From the NCBI GenBank assembly GCA_002840845.1, contig PHCS01000002.1, positions 62,001-126,000 on the forward strand: a stretch of 64,000 bases of DNA, written 5' to 3'. Source of the DNA: Betaproteobacteria bacterium HGW-Betaproteobacteria-14. Its GTDB lineage: Bacteria; Pseudomonadota; Gammaproteobacteria; Burkholderiales; Rhodocyclaceae. The position numbers and the translations under genes were made by a program. Every line of letters begins with the position of its first letter. The first letter of the stretch is position 1. This document shows positions 17,659-27,982 of the stretch, piece by piece. The notes under the pieces are model-generated. The model was not told the DNA's origin. It made no database searches and saw only the letters and a program-made list of their open reading frames with translations.

Positions 17659-18089
17659 TACAGGATCCCTATCACTTCCGCCTCGAAGCGAATGGCCTTG
17701 CCGGCAAGCGGGTGGTTGAAGTCGATGAGCGCGCTATCGTCCGTCAGTTCGCGCACCAGTCCGGTGTAGGCGACGCCATTGGGCGCCTTGAATTCGATGA
17801 GCGCCATCTCCCGAAGTTCCCCCGGCTCGGGCAGCTCGCTGCGGGCAAAGCGCTGCATCAGTAGCGGATTGTGCGGGCCGAATGCCTGCTCGGGTTCGAG
17901 CAGGAATACGGTGCGCTGGCCGACAGGCAGATCGATCAGGCAACGCTCCAGGACGGGTGCCAGTTCCCCGCTGCCCAGCTGCAGCGTGGCCGGCTTGGTG
18001 CCAAAGGTGCTCACCAGCTCGTTGTCATCCGCCAGGGCCAGCCGGTAATGCAGGGTCAGCAGGCTGTCGGCCTGGACGACTTCGCTCAT
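17658..18089 (-). CDS. fkpB: FKBP-type peptidyl-prolyl isomerase SlpA/FkpB
   Basis: The 143-residue FKBP of the SlyD-like class has the core [10 protein letters not shown], the inserted-flap region with [22 protein letters not shown], and the closing strand [19 protein letters not shown]. It assists protein folding in the cytoplasm. The order lspA-fkpB-ispH is conserved across proteobacteria. ATG 18089 overlaps the lspA stop. Confidence 0.94.
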   Translation of the reverse strand: MSEVVQADSLLTLHYRLALADDNELVSTFGTKPATLQLGSGELAPVLERCLIDLPVGQRTVFLLEPEQAFGPHNPLLMQRFARSELPEPGELREMALIEFKAPNGVAYTGLVRELTDDSALIDFNHPLAGKAIRFEAEVIGIL

Positions 18090-18562
18090 TTCTTCTTCCC
18101 GTTTGAACAAAACAGCTGCTGCCAGACAAGCAACGCCACGCCCACGGAAATCGCCGAATCGGCGACGTTGAAGGCCGGCCAGTGCCAGCCGCCGGCGTGC
18201 GCGTCGAGGAAATCCACCACCGCGCCGAAGCGTACGCGGTCGATCACGTTGCCCAGCGCGCCCCCCAGGATCAGCGCGGCCGCCAGCGGCAGCATTCGCT
18301 CGGACGCATGATGGCGGATCAGCGAAGTCAGCCACAGCGATACGGCGAGCGCCAAGCCGACGAAGAACCAGCGCTGCCAGCCACCCGCATCGGCGAGGAA
18401 GCTGAACGCTGCACCGGTGTTGTAAACGAACACCAGGTTGAAGAACGATGTCAGCTCGATGCTCTGGCCAAGCTTGAGCGCGGACACGACCCAAAGCTTC
18501 GTCAGCTGGTCGAGGAGGATGATCAGGCCGGACAGCCCCAGCCAGAGAGCAGTCCTAGGCAT
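18086..18562 (-). CDS. lspA: Lipoprotein signal peptidase (signal peptidase II)
   Basis: LspA cleaves signal peptides of prolipoproteins in the inner membrane. The 158-residue protein has four membrane helices and both catalytic aspartates in [15 protein letters not shown] and FNVADSAIS. The start overlaps the end of ileS by eight bases. Confidence 0.96.
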   Translation of the reverse strand: MPRTALWLGLSGLIILLDQLTKLWVVSALKLGQSIELTSFFNLVFVYNTGAAFSFLADAGGWQRWFFVGLALAVSLWLTSLIRHHASERMLPLAAALILGGALGNVIDRVRFGAVVDFLDAHAGGWHWPAFNVADSAISVGVALLVWQQLFCSNGKKK

Positions 18563-21365
18563 GCGAACGAGGCTCGCCCGCGCCATGCAGATTGGCGTCG
18601 CAGCGCCCGCACAGTTCGGGATGCGCGGCATTCACGCCGACGTCCTCGCGCCAGTGCCAGCAGCGCGGACACTTGGCATGCGGGCTGGGCGCAGCGGCTA
18701 CGCCCTCAGCCGCCTCGCCGCCGACCTTCACCAGCGTGGCTTTCGAGCAGATCAACACCAGGCGCAGATCGTCGCCGAGCGAGGCGAGCAGGTCGTGCTT
18801 CTGCCCGGCGGCGCGGATTTCCACCTCGGCCTGCAGGGACGAACCGATCTTGCCGGCAACGCGCAGATCCTCCAGCACTTTCGACACCTCGGCGCGCGCC
18901 TCGCGGATCTTCTGCCACCGTGCCGTGAGGGCTGACTCTTGCTCCAGCGCCGGCAATGCGTGCCAGGTGGCCAGCATCACGCTGTCCTCTGGGTTCTTCG
19001 ACAGCACCTGCCAGATTTCCTCTGCGGTAAAGGACAGTACCGGCGCCATCAGTCTGACAAAGGCCTGCAGGATGTGCCACAGGGCGCTCTGCGCGGCGCG
19101 GCGCGGCTGCGAATTCGCGCCGGTCGTGTACAGGCGGTCCTTGAGGATGTCCAGGTAGAAGGCACCCAACTCCTCGGAGCAGAAGCCCTGCAGCGCCTGC
19201 ACGACCCGATGGAATTCATAACGCCCGTAGTCGGCCGCCACCTGCTCCTGCAGGCGGCGCGTCAGCGCCAGAGCGTAGCGGTCGATCTCCAGCCACTCGG
19301 CCACCGGCAGCCTGTCCTTTGCCGGATCGAAATCGGCGGTGTTGGCGAGCAGGAAGCGCAGGGTATTGCGGATGCGCCGGTAGGACTCGACCACGCGCTT
19401 GAGGATTTCGTCCGAGATCGACAGCTCGCCGGAGTAGTCGGTCGCCGCCACCCACAGGCGCAGCACCTCGGCGCCCAGTGTGTCGGAGACTTTCTGCGGC
19501 GCGATGACGTTGCCCTTGGACTTCGACATCTTGTGGCCCTGGCCGTCCACCACGAAGCCGTGCGTGAGCAGGCCGTCGTAGGGCGCGCGGCCGTCCAGCG
19601 CGCAGGCGGTGAGCAGCGAGGAATGAAACCAGCCGCGGTGCTGGTCCGAGCCTTCGAGGTAAAGGTCGGCCGGCCATTTGGCGCCTTCGGCATGGCTGCC
19701 GCGCAACACGGTGCGGTGCGTCGTGCCGGAATCGAACCAGACGTCCAGCGTGTCGCGCATCTTTTCGTACTGCCCGGCCCCATGTTCACCTTGGCCGAGC
19801 AGTTCGGCCGCGTCGAGCTTGAACCAGGCGTCGATGCCATCCTTCTCGACGCGCAGCGCCACCGCCTCCAGCAGCTCCAGCGTGCGCGGGTGCAGTTCGC
19901 CCGTTTCCTTGTGCAGGAAGAAGGGGATCGGCACGCCCCAGTTGCGCTGGCGCGAGACGCACCAGTCGGGGCGGTTGGCGATCATGGCGTGCAGCCGCGC
20001 CTGGCCCCAGTCCGGGAAGAATTGCGTCGCTTCGACGGCAGACAGCGCGGTATCGCGCAGTGTGCGTCCCTCGTGCGGCTTGCGATCCATGCCAACGAAC
20101 CACTGCGATGTGGCCCTGTAGATGATCGGCGTCTTGTGGCGCCAGCAGTGCATGTAGCTGTGGGTGATCTTGTTCGAGGCGAACAGGCTGCCCACTTCGC
20201 GCAGTTTCTCGATGATCGCGGCGTTGGCCTTCCAGACGTTGAGGCCACCGAAGAAGGGCAGGCTCTCGGCAAAGCGGCCGTTGCCCTGCACCGGCGTGAG
20301 GATCTCCTCGTTGCGCATGCCGTGGCGCTTGCAGGATTCGAAGTCTTCCAGGCCGTAGGCCGGCGCGCTGTGCACCACGCCCGTGCCGGTGTCCAGCGTG
20401 ACGTAGTCGCCCAGGTACACGGGTGCTTCGCGGTCGTAGAAGGGATGACGGAACTTCACCAGCGAAAGCGCCGCACCCTGGCAGGCGCCGATCACCGTGC
20501 CTTCGAGGCCGTAGCGGGCTAGCGCCTGGCCGCGCAATTCGGCCGCCAGCACCAGGAGGCCGCGCGATGTCTGCACCAGTTCGTAGGTGAACTCCGGATG
20601 CAGGTTGAGCGCCTGGTTGCCGGGAATCGTCCACGGCGTCGTCGTCCAGATCACCGCCTGGCAGGGTCCGTCGGGCAATGTCGTCAGACCGAAGGCATGC
20701 GCCACGCGCCCGCGCTCGGCGTCATCGAGCGGAAAGGCCACGTCGATGGCCGGCGACTCCTTGTCCTGATATTCGACTTCGGCTTCCGCTAGGGCCGAGC
20801 CGCAGTCGAAGCACCAGTTCACCGGCTTCAGGCCCTTGAAGAGGTAACCGCGGCTGTGCAGATCGCCGAGGGCGCGGATCTCGTCGGCCTCGTTGCGAAA
20901 CGCCATGGTCAGATACGGATCGTCCCAGTCGCCCAGCACGCCGAGGCGGATGAAATCCTTCCTCTGCCGTTCGACCTGCTCGGCGGCGAAGGCGCGGCAC
21001 AGTTCGCGCGCCTTGTCCGCCGGCAGATGCTTGCCGTGCAGCTTCTCGATCTGGTGCTCGATGGGCAGGCCGTGGCAGTCCCAGCCCGGCACGTAGGGTG
21101 CGTCGTAGCCGGCCAGGGTCTTGGAGCGGACGATGATGTCCTTAAGGATCTTGTTGACCGCGTGGCCGATGTGGATGTCGCCGTTGGCATAGGGCGGGCC
21201 ATCGTGCAGCACGAAGCGCGGCCGGCCGGCCGAGGCCTGGCGGATCTTCTGGTAAAGCTTGCGCTGCTGCCATTCGTCCACCCATTGCGGTTCGCGCCTG
21301 GCGAGATCGCCTTTCATCGGGAAGGGCGTATCGGGAAGGTTCAGGGTCTTTCGGTAATCCGCCAT
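18555..21365 (-). CDS. ileS: Isoleucyl-tRNA synthetase
   Basis: The 936-residue class I synthetase has the HIGH motif in [14 protein letters not shown] (about 65), the editing domain in the middle ([14 protein letters not shown]), KMSKS in [10 protein letters not shown], and a C-terminal zinc finger CPRCWHWR...CGRCD. ATG 21365 is the start that gives the usual [12 protein letters not shown]-terminus; it lies one base after the ribF stop. Confidence 0.97.
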   Translation of the reverse strand: MADYRKTLNLPDTPFPMKGDLARREPQWVDEWQQRKLYQKIRQASAGRPRFVLHDGPPYANGDIHIGHAVNKILKDIIVRSKTLAGYDAPYVPGWDCHGLPIEHQIEKLHGKHLPADKARELCRAFAAEQVERQRKDFIRLGVLGDWDDPYLTMAFRNEADEIRALGDLHSRGYLFKGLKPVNWCFDCGSALAEAEVEYQDKESPAIDVAFPLDDAERGRVAHAFGLTTLPDGPCQAVIWTTTPWTIPGNQALNLHPEFTYELVQTSRGLLVLAAELRGQALARYGLEGTVIGACQGAALSLVKFRHPFYDREAPVYLGDYVTLDTGTGVVHSAPAYGLEDFESCKRHGMRNEEILTPVQGNGRFAESLPFFGGLNVWKANAAIIEKLREVGSLFASNKITHSYMHCWRHKTPIIYRATSQWFVGMDRKPHEGRTLRDTALSAVEATQFFPDWGQARLHAMIANRPDWCVSRQRNWGVPIPFFLHKETGELHPRTLELLEAVALRVEKDGIDAWFKLDAAELLGQGEHGAGQYEKMRDTLDVWFDSGTTHRTVLRGSHAEGAKWPADLYLEGSDQHRGWFHSSLLTACALDGRAPYDGLLTHGFVVDGQGHKMSKSKGNVIAPQKVSDTLGAEVLRLWVAATDYSGELSISDEILKRVVESYRRIRNTLRFLLANTADFDPAKDRLPVAEWLEIDRYALALTRRLQEQVAADYGRYEFHRVVQALQGFCSEELGAFYLDILKDRLYTTGANSQPRRAAQSALWHILQAFVRLMAPVLSFTAEEIWQVLSKNPEDSVMLATWHALPALEQESALTARWQKIREARAEVSKVLEDLRVAGKIGSSLQAEVEIRAAGQKHDLLASLGDDLRLVLICSKATLVKVGGEAAEGVAAAPSPHAKCPRCWHWREDVGVNAAHPELCGRCDANLHGAGEPRSHA

Positions 21366-21366
21366 G

Positions 21367-22308
21367 TCAATCCACCGTCTGGGCACGCAATGCTGCGTGA
21401 TGGGCCTTTGCATCGGAAACGTCGCGCGCGATCTGCGCCGTCAGCGCTTCAAGGGAATCGAACTTCGCTTCGTCGCGCAGCTTGTGCAGGAAATTCACCC
21501 GCAGGTGCGCGCGATAGAGGTCGCCCGTGTAATCGAAGATATACACCTCCAGCGTCGGCACGCCGTTGGAATGCACCGTCGGCCTGACGCCGAGGCTCGC
21601 CACGCCCTCCAGCGGTTGATCGGCAATGCCGTCGACCGTCACGACGAAAATGCCCGACAGCGGCGCGCGCAGGCGCTTGAGCTGGATGTTGGCGGTGGCA
21701 TAGCCGATCTTGCGGCCGAGCTTCTCGCCATGGATGACGCGCCCGGAAATGCAGTAGGGCCGCCCCAGCAGACGCTCGGCATGCTCCAGGTCGCCTGCGT
21801 CGAGCGCCTCGCGCACCGCAGAGCTGGAGACGCGCTCGCCCTCGTGCACCAAGGTTTCCATCGCCTCGACGCCAAAGCCATGCTCGATCCCGGCCCGCTG
21901 CAGCATGGCGAAGTCGCCCGTGCGCCCCTTGCCGAAGCGAAAGTCGTCGCCGATCATCAGGTGGCGCACGCCCAGCCCATGCACGATGCGCTCGACGAAG
22001 ACCTCCGCCGACAGCGCCGCAAAGCGCTTGTTGAAGGCGCACACATAAGCCTGGTCGACGCCGCACTCGGCGAGCAACTGCAGTTTCTCGCGCAGGCTGG
22101 CCAGGCGCGCCGGCGCCGATTGGGGCGCGAAGAACTCGCGCGGATTGGGCTCGAAGGTCATCACCGCCGACGGCAGGCCGGCCTGCTTCGCCAAGCCGGT
22201 CAGCTTCGCCAGTAGCGCACGATGGCCGCGATGCACGCCATCGAAGTTGCCGATGGTGAGCACCGTCGAATGCGAAGCGCGGGCGGGAATGCCTCGGAAG
22301 ACCTGCAC
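21367..22308 (-). CDS. ribF: Bifunctional riboflavin kinase / FAD synthetase
   Basis: RibF makes FMN and FAD from riboflavin. The 313-residue protein has the N-terminal adenylyltransferase domain ([13 protein letters not shown], about 16-28; [18 protein letters not shown]) and the C-terminal kinase domain ([32 protein letters not shown]). The start codon is GTG. The ribF-ileS-lspA order is typical. Confidence 0.95.
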   Translation of the reverse strand: MQVFRGIPARASHSTVLTIGNFDGVHRGHRALLAKLTGLAKQAGLPSAVMTFEPNPREFFAPQSAPARLASLREKLQLLAECGVDQAYVCAFNKRFAALSAEVFVERIVHGLGVRHLMIGDDFRFGKGRTGDFAMLQRAGIEHGFGVEAMETLVHEGERVSSSAVREALDAGDLEHAERLLGRPYCISGRVIHGEKLGRKIGYATANIQLKRLRAPLSGIFVVTVDGIADQPLEGVASLGVRPTVHSNGVPTLEVYIFDYTGDLYRAHLRVNFLHKLRDEAKFDSLEALTAQIARDVSDAKAHHAALRAQTVD

Positions 22309-22343
22309 GGTGGTTAAGGGTTGCCGGGAAACGGCTGATTATA

Positions 22344-23597
22344 TCAGTCGAGACGAACGAGTTTCGACTTGGCCAAGGGCGGATTCTTTGCCAGATAACC
22401 CTTGATGCCTCTCAGGATGGCTTCGGCCATTTTGTCCTGGTAGGCATCATCGTTGAGCCGACGCTCCTCTTCCGGATTGCTGATGAAGGCCGTCTCGATG
22501 AGGATGGAAGGGATGTCGGGCGCCTTCAGCACGGCAAAGCCGGCCTGCTCGACATGTTCCTTGTGCAGGGTATTGATCCCGCCCAGTTCGCCCAGCACGG
22601 AACGACCGAGCTTCATGCTGTCGTTGAGGGTGGCCGTCTGCGAGAGGTCGAGCAGGGTGCGCGCCAGGTGCGGATCCTTGACGTCGAGATTGACGCCGCC
22701 GATGAGGTCGGCCGAGTTCTCCCGCTGTGCCAACCAGCGCGCCGCGGAACTGGACGCGCCGTTCTCCGAGAGCACGAATACCGAGGAACCGCGCGCCGTG
22801 GGCTTGATGAAGGCGTCGGCGTGCACGGAAACGAAGAGATCGGCTTTGACGCGGCGCGCCTTCTGCACGCGATGATGCAGCGGTATGAAGAAATCGCCGT
22901 CGCGCGTGAGCATCGAGCGCATGTTCGGCTCCGCGTCGATCTTCGCCTTGAGCCGGCGCGCCACCTGCAGGGTGACGTTCTTCTCGTGGCTGCCGCCGCG
23001 GCCGATGGCGCCCGGATCCTCGCCGCCGTGGCCCGGATCGAGGACGATGGTCACCATGCGCATCATGTCATCCGGAGGGGACGACTTGTGTGGCGTTTTT
23101 TGAGGCGCTGCGTCAAGTTTTTCCAGGAGGGCCAGCAAGGGATCCTCTGCCTCCATCGGATACAGGTCCAGCACCAGGCGATAGCCATACTCGCCGACCG
23201 GTTTCAGGGCGAACACCTGCGGCTGGATCTCTGTCTTCAACTCGATCACGAGGCGCACCACGCCCGGCTTGAAGCGCCCGGCGCGGATCAGTTTGATATA
23301 GGGGTCCGTCGCCGAAATCTTGTCGGGCAGGTTCTGCAGGATGCTGTTGAACTCGATGCCTTCCAGATCGACGACCAGCCGGTCGGGATCTTTCAGGATC
23401 ATCTGCGAGAAGGCAATCGACTGCTGGCATTCCAGCGTCACCCGGGTGTAGTCGCGTGCCGGCCAGACGCGCACAGCGAGGACGCTGGTTGCGGCCTGAC
23501 CCAGCGGGCTGACCAGCAGGGTCATCGCCGCACCGGCAAACTTCAGGAAGTCGCGGCGGCGGAGTCCGGCAGGGAGGCGCGGAGTGTGCTCAGACAT
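22344..23597 (-). CDS. amiC: N-acetylmuramoyl-L-alanine amidase (AmiC-type, Tat-exported)
   Basis: This periplasmic cell-division amidase splits septal peptidoglycan. The 417-residue protein starts with a twin-arginine signal (LRRRDFLKFAGAAM), then an AMIN domain (about 45-140), then an Amidase_3 catalytic domain with zinc ligands in LDPGHGGEDPGA, H in FVSVHADAF and E in ILIETAFISN. ATG 23597 places RRR at residue about 13. It overlaps tsaE by 55 bp, as in many proteobacteria. Confidence 0.92.
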   Translation of the reverse strand: MSEHTPRLPAGLRRRDFLKFAGAAMTLLVSPLGQAATSVLAVRVWPARDYTRVTLECQQSIAFSQMILKDPDRLVVDLEGIEFNSILQNLPDKISATDPYIKLIRAGRFKPGVVRLVIELKTEIQPQVFALKPVGEYGYRLVLDLYPMEAEDPLLALLEKLDAAPQKTPHKSSPPDDMMRMVTIVLDPGHGGEDPGAIGRGGSHEKNVTLQVARRLKAKIDAEPNMRSMLTRDGDFFIPLHHRVQKARRVKADLFVSVHADAFIKPTARGSSVFVLSENGASSSAARWLAQRENSADLIGGVNLDVKDPHLARTLLDLSQTATLNDSMKLGRSVLGELGGINTLHKEHVEQAGFAVLKAPDIPSILIETAFISNPEEERRLNDDAYQDKMAEAILRGIKGYLAKNPPLAKSKLVRLD

Positions 23598-24025
23598 GCG
23601 CGCCCCGCTTCGGTGATGGGTTCGAAGCCGATTCGGCGCCCGCCGTCGGCCATCTCGAGGGAAATCCGCAGGTCGGCGGGCACAAGATAGCCCCCGGCCT
23701 TGTCCGGCCATTCGACGAGGCAGACCGCCCCGCTCTGAAAGTATTCGTCCAAGCCTGCATCCAAGTATTCTTCCGGCTGGCTGAATCGATAAAAATCAAA
23801 GTGATGCAAGTTTAATCTAGAAATAGCATAAAGTTCAACCAAAGTATAGGTCGGACTTTTCACATTCCCCACGTAACCGAGGCCGCGCAGCACCCCCCGC
23901 ACCAGGGTCGTCTTGCCGCTGCCGAGGTCGCCGTCGAGGTAAATCACCAGCCCGGGCGCCAGCGCCGGGGCCAGCCGGGCGCCCAGCGCCAGCGTTGCCG
24001 CCTCGTCGGGCAGGTTCAGGGTCAA
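23543..24025 (-). CDS. tsaE: tRNA threonylcarbamoyladenosine biosynthesis ATPase TsaE
   Basis: TsaE is the small P-loop ATPase that works with TsaB and TsaD in t6A37 tRNA modification. The Walker A motif GDLGSGKTT and the signatures SPTYTLV and HHFDFYR are present, and VEWPDKAGG follows. No ATG exists at a suitable place; TTG at 24025 with AAGGA nearby is the likely start, giving about 160 residues. The reading frame stays open upstream across the divergent queG gene, but that part is not real coding sequence. Confidence 0.88.
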   Translation of the reverse strand: MTLNLPDEAATLALGARLAPALAPGLVIYLDGDLGSGKTTLVRGVLRGLGYVGNVKSPTYTLVELYAISRLNLHHFDFYRFSQPEEYLDAGLDEYFQSGAVCLVEWPDKAGGYLVPADLRISLEMADGGRRIGFEPITEAGRACLSTLRASLPDSAAATS

Positions 24026-24043
24026 GTGGTTATCATCCTTGGT

Positions 24044-25108
24044 ATGCAAAACGCGCGCTCCATCGACGGGGTTGGTCTCGCCGCACGCATCAGGCAATGG
24101 GGGCGGGCGTTGGGATTTGACGCCATCGGCTTTGCCGACACGAGTCTCGGCGCCGCGGAAAGCGAACTGGCGGCGTGGCTTGAGGCCGGATTCCACGGCG
24201 AAATGGATTATATGGCAAGCCACGGCACGAAGCGCTCGCGCCCCGCAGAACTGGTGCCGGGCACCGTGAGCGTCGTTACCGCGCGCATGAACTACCTGCC
24301 GCAAGCGGCGCCGATGGATGTGGTGCTGGCCGACGGCACGCGCGCCGCCATCTCCCGCTATGCCCTCGGCCGCGATTACCACAAGCTGCTGCGCAGCCGC
24401 CTGCAAAAACTGGCCGACCGCATCGCGACGGAGATCGGCCCGTTCGGCTATCGTGTGTTCACGGATTCCGCTCCGGTGATGGAGGTGGCGCTGGCCTCGA
24501 AGAGCGGGCTGGGCTGGCGCGGCAAGCACACCCTGCTGCTCACGCGCGAGGCCGGCTCCTACTTCTTCCTCGGCGAGATCTACACCAACCTGCCGCTGCC
24601 GGCCGACCGGCCGCAGGCGGACCACTGCGGCACCTGCCGCGCCTGCCTGGACTGTTGCCCGACCCAGGCCATCGTCGCGCCCTACACCGTGGATGCGCGC
24701 CGCTGCATTTCCTACCTCACCATCGAACTGAAAGGCGCCATCCCCGCGGCATTGCGGCCACTCATCGGCAACCGCGTCTACGGCTGCGACGACTGCCAGC
24801 TCGCCTGCCCGTGGAACCGCTACGCGCAAGTGGCCGGGGAAACGGATTTCGCCGTGCGCAACGGCCTCGACGCGGCCGCACTGGCCGATCTGTTTGCCTG
24901 GACGGAAGAGGAATTCAGGGTGCGCCTGGCCGGCAGCGCGATTCATCGCATCGGCCATGAGCGCTGGCTCCGCAATCTCGCCATTGGCCTCGGCAATGCG
25001 CCGTCTTCCCCGGCCATCGTCGCCGCGCTGGAATCGCGCCGCGATCATCCCTCGGCACTGGTGCGGGAACACGTGCTCTGGGCGCTCGCGCGTCACCGTG
25101 CCGGCTGA
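24044..25108 (+). CDS. queG: Epoxyqueuosine reductase
   Basis: QueG reduces epoxyqueuosine to queuosine in tRNA using cobalamin and two [4Fe-4S] clusters. The 354-residue protein contains CGTCRACLDCCP and YGCDDCQLACPW cluster motifs and the family sequences GFHGEMDYMA and RYALGRDYHK. ATG 24044 is used; a GTG at 24026 is an alternative. It is divergent from tsaE, a widespread arrangement. Confidence 0.95.
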   Translation: MQNARSIDGVGLAARIRQWGRALGFDAIGFADTSLGAAESELAAWLEAGFHGEMDYMASHGTKRSRPAELVPGTVSVVTARMNYLPQAAPMDVVLADGTRAAISRYALGRDYHKLLRSRLQKLADRIATEIGPFGYRVFTDSAPVMEVALASKSGLGWRGKHTLLLTREAGSYFFLGEIYTNLPLPADRPQADHCGTCRACLDCCPTQAIVAPYTVDARRCISYLTIELKGAIPAALRPLIGNRVYGCDDCQLACPWNRYAQVAGETDFAVRNGLDAAALADLFAWTEEEFRVRLAGSAIHRIGHERWLRNLAIGLGNAPSSPAIVAALESRRDHPSALVREHVLWALARHRAG

Positions 25109-25470
25109 TCCGGCGGCACCCAGCGCCAGAGCATCACGGCCAGCAGCGCCAGCGCGACATACAGCGCGGCAAAGGCCGATGCGGAAAAATCCCAGTAGAG
25201 CAGCCGCCCTACCCAGCGTCCGACGAAGCCGCTGTCTCCGGGCACGTCACCGCGCAGCCAGCTTTCCCACACCGTCAGCGGACAGGCAATGCCGGCCAGG
25301 GATTCAGCCGCGACAAAAACGATGGCACCGGCATGGACGAGGCGCAGGCGCCGCTTTCTCACCCAGCGCCAGCCGGCTGCGGCGCCGGTCGGAATCAGGA
25401 CAAAACCAGCGGCGATGAATCCAGCGATGGCGAAATGAACAACGAGGACGAGGTCGGCGAGCGCGCTCAC
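25093..25470 (-). CDS. DUF2784 family inner membrane protein
   Basis: The 125-residue protein has four predicted membrane segments and the DUF2784 pattern (LADLVLVVHFAIAGFI, RLVHAGAIVFVAAESL, CPLTVWESWLR, GRLLYWDF). Its function is not known. The start is GTG, and the C-terminal end overlaps the convergent queG end by 16 bp. Confidence 0.82.
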   Translation of the reverse strand: MSALADLVLVVHFAIAGFIAAGFVLIPTGAAAGWRWVRKRRLRLVHAGAIVFVAAESLAGIACPLTVWESWLRGDVPGDSGFVGRWVGRLLYWDFSASAFAALYVALALLAVMLWRWVPPDQPAR

Positions 25471-25486
25471 GCCCGCTCCATCAGCG

Positions 25487-26338
25487 TCAGCTGCCGGTGG
25501 CGACCGGCCGTGACGGATCGGCGCACCATTCGCTCCAGGAGCCCGGGTAGAGCCGCGAGCCGGACAGGCCCGCCACTTCCATCGCCAGCAGGTTGTGGCA
25601 GGCCGTCACGCCCGAACCGCAGGAATGGACAATCTCGGCAGCGCTGCGCCCATCCATCAACTGCCGGTACTCGGCCTGCAGCACCTCCGCGGGCTTGAAG
25701 CGCCCCGTCGGTGCCAGGTTGTCCTTGAAGAAGCGGTTCACCGCGCCGGGGATGTGGCCGCCCACCGGGTCGAGTGTCTCGTTCTCTCCGCGGAAGCGCT
25801 GCGCATTGCGCGCATCGAGAATCCTGGCGCCGTCCCGTGGAGGCTGACTTTCCACGAAATGCACATCGACGACCATGTCGGGGCGCAGCCGCGGCGTGAA
25901 TTCGGCATGGGGATGCTGCGTTTCGGCATCCGTCAGGTCGTGGCCGGCCGCCTCCCAGGCATTGAGACCGCCGTCGAGCACTGCCACCGCATCGTGGCCG
26001 AGCCAGCGCAGCATCCACCACAGGCGCACGGCATAAGTGCCTGCCGCATCATCGTAGACCACCACCTGCGTGTCGCTGCCCACACCCCATTCGCCCAGCT
26101 TGGCGGCAAAGCGCGCCGGATCCGGCAGGGGATGGCGGCCGTTGCGGCCGTTGAGCGGGCCGGAAAGATCCCGCTCCAGGTGCGCGTAAATCGCGCCCGG
26201 GATATGCGCTTCCCGATAAGCGAGTTCGCCCGCATGCGGATGCACCAAGTCGAAGGAGCAGTCGAAGACCCGCCAGCGCGCGTCGTGCAGATGGTGCGCC
26301 AGGGCGGCTGCATCGATCAGGGTGTTGAAGGTTTTCAT
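25487..26338 (-). CDS. sseA: 3-mercaptopyruvate sulfurtransferase (double rhodanese)
   Basis: The 283-residue protein has two rhodanese domains; the second carries the active loop CGSGVTA, the sequence typical of mercaptopyruvate rather than thiosulfate sulfurtransferases. The first domain has RVFDCSFDL and GAIYAHLERDLS. It may feed persulfide sulfur to TusA-type carriers such as the one at 57.5 kb (inference). ATG 26338 overlaps the upstream stop. Confidence 0.9.
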   Translation of the reverse strand: MKTFNTLIDAAALAHHLHDARWRVFDCSFDLVHPHAGELAYREAHIPGAIYAHLERDLSGPLNGRNGRHPLPDPARFAAKLGEWGVGSDTQVVVYDDAAGTYAVRLWWMLRWLGHDAVAVLDGGLNAWEAAGHDLTDAETQHPHAEFTPRLRPDMVVDVHFVESQPPRDGARILDARNAQRFRGENETLDPVGGHIPGAVNRFFKDNLAPTGRFKPAEVLQAEYRQLMDGRSAAEIVHSCGSGVTACHNLLAMEVAGLSGSRLYPGSWSEWCADPSRPVATGS

Positions 26339-26682
26339 GCCGCCTGCAGCCAGTCGCGCGCTTCCTGCTCGTCGGCGAATACCTGCAAGTCGGCATCGAC
26401 GAAGATCTGCGACAGCCAGGCGCTCCAAGTGACCCATTGGGAATCCGTGAGAACGGCTATCTTGCCGAAGTCGTGGCTATGGGCGCGCGCGAACTTGATT
26501 TCCTCCCAGGCCATGTCCAGCGTGAAGTCGGCCATCTGGCGCAGGTCGAACAGGAGGTTCACCACGCCCTGGAACTGGACCTTGTAATTGACCAATTCCT
26601 CGAATTCCCGGTAGTCGGCCAGGGTGAATTCCCCGTAAACGGTGACAGTGACCAAATTATCTTTGTGATCGGTGACGATCAT
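26335..26682 (-). CDS. STAS/SpoIIAA-like protein of unknown role
   Basis: The 115-residue protein resembles the SpoIIAA-like (DUF3478-type) fold: VTVTVYGEFTLADYREFEELV, VNLLFDLRQMADFT, FGKIAVLTDSQW. No catalytic motif is seen. The chosen ATG at 26682 has GGGAGG upstream. It is coupled to sseA. Confidence 0.75.
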   Translation of the reverse strand: MIVTDHKDNLVTVTVYGEFTLADYREFEELVNYKVQFQGVVNLLFDLRQMADFTLDMAWEEIKFARAHSHDFGKIAVLTDSQWVTWSAWLSQIFVDADLQVFADEQEARDWLQAA

Positions 26683-26795
26683 GTTGCCTCCCAATGGTTT
26701 TCGCCTGCCACTATAGCAATCCTTCCAGACTGACGCACGCGTGCCCAAGGGTAGGCAATACGCTATGATTACGGTTTGCCTTTCAGCAATCCTCA

Positions 26796-27032
26796 ATGAG
26801 CCAAGCCAAAAAAGACGGGCTGCCCGAATCCTTCGAGGCCGCGCTGGCTGAACTGGAATCCATCGTGCAGGGCATGGAGGCCGGCAAACTCAGCCTGGAA
26901 GAATCGCTCGCTGCCTATCAGCGCGGCGCGGCGCTGCTCAAGCATTGCCAGGGCGCGCTGACCGCCGCCGAGCAGAAGATTCAGGTCCTGGAGGCGGGTC
27001 AGCTGAAGGATTTGCCGCGCAGCGAAAACTGA
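26796..27032 (+). CDS. xseB: Exodeoxyribonuclease VII small subunit
   Basis: The 78-residue protein has the full XseB pattern SFEAALAELESIVQGMEAGKLSLEESLAAYQRG. It binds XseA to form exonuclease VII. It begins the xseB-ispA-dxs operon. Confidence 0.95.
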   Translation: MSQAKKDGLPESFEAALAELESIVQGMEAGKLSLEESLAAYQRGAALLKHCQGALTAAEQKIQVLEAGQLKDLPRSEN

Positions 27033-27034
27033 AA

Positions 27035-27080
27035 TGGACTGCCCCCACGCTCACTTCGTTCGCTGCCCCCCGAGGGGGCG
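27035..27080. repeat. GC-rich repeat element between xseB and ispA
   Basis: The segment TGGACTGCCCCCACGCTCAC...GCCCCCCGAGGGGGCG resembles a short intergenic repeat I recall from many betaproteobacterial genomes. Only one copy is in this window, so the repeat status rests on memory. It leaves ispA without a good ribosome binding site. Confidence 0.45.
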
Positions 27081-27094
27081 CTGACTCCTTCAAG

Positions 27095-27982
27095 ATGGAT
27101 TTCCAGAGCTGGATGACTGCCGTGCAGCAGCGCACCGAGCGTTCGCTCGAAAGCCTGTTGCCCGCCTCCGACATCGCCCCGCAGCGCCTGCATCAGGCCA
27201 TGCGCTACGCCACTCTCGGCGGGGGTAAGCGCATCCGCCCGCTGCTGTGCCATGCTGCGGGCGAACTTGCCGGCGCCGATTCCGCGCGCCTGGACATCGC
27301 TGGATGCGCAGTCGAGCTGATCCACGCCTACTCTCTGGTGCACGACGACCTGCCTTGCATGGACAACGACGTCCTGCGCCGGGGCAAGCCCACCTGCCAC
27401 GTCGAGTATGACGAGGCCACGGCGATGCTGGTCGGAGATGCGCTGCAGGCGCAGGCCTTCCTCCTGCTTTCCGACCATGTGCTGGCGGACGACCCGCTCC
27501 GCCAGCTCGAGATGCTGCGACTGCTGGCGCAGGCCGCCGGCTCTCGCGGCATGGCCGGCGGACAGATGATCGATATCGAAGGTACCGGTCAGATCCTGAC
27601 GCGCGCCGAACTGGAGTTCATGCATGTGCACAAGACCGGTGCGCTGATCCGCGCGGCGATCCTGCTCGGGGCCCAGTGCGGCACACCCATGCCTGAAGGC
27701 GAGATAGCCCGCCTCGATCATTTCGCCAAGCGCGTCGGTCTCCTCTTCCAGGTAATCGACGACATCCTGGATGCCGAAGCCAGCACGGCAACGCTGGGGA
27801 AGACCGCCGGCAAGGACGCCGCGCAAGGCAAGGTCACTTACGTCAGCGCGATGGGACTGGCCGAAGCGCGTGAGATGGCAGATTCTCTGCGTAGCGAAGC
27901 GCGGGAAGCGATCGAGGCTTTCGGCGAACGCGGCCGGCGCCTGCACGAACTGGCCCACTTCATCGTCACGCGGAAGTTCTGA
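27095..27982 (+). CDS. ispA: Farnesyl diphosphate synthase (polyprenyl synthetase)
   Basis: IspA condenses IPP and DMAPP/GPP to farnesyl diphosphate. The 295-residue protein has the first aspartate-rich motif DDLPCMD (about 87) and the second DDILD (about 225), GGKRIRP near residue 46, and the chain-length region expected of short-chain synthases. The start ATG lies just after the GC-rich repeat; no clear Shine-Dalgarno is seen. Its stop meets the dxs start. Confidence 0.95.
   Translation: MDFQSWMTAVQQRTERSLESLLPASDIAPQRLHQAMRYATLGGGKRIRPLLCHAAGELAGADSARLDIAGCAVELIHAYSLVHDDLPCMDNDVLRRGKPTCHVEYDEATAMLVGDALQAQAFLLLSDHVLADDPLRQLEMLRLLAQAAGSRGMAGGQMIDIEGTGQILTRAELEFMHVHKTGALIRAAILLGAQCGTPMPEGEIARLDHFAKRVGLLFQVIDDILDAEASTATLGKTAGKDAAQGKVTYVSAMGLAEAREMADSLRSEAREAIEAFGERGRRLHELAHFIVTRKF

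Noticed and set aside
24026-25096. Upstream part of the minus-strand frame that contains tsaE
   Set aside because: Only the last 160 codons are TsaE; the rest is antisense to queG.
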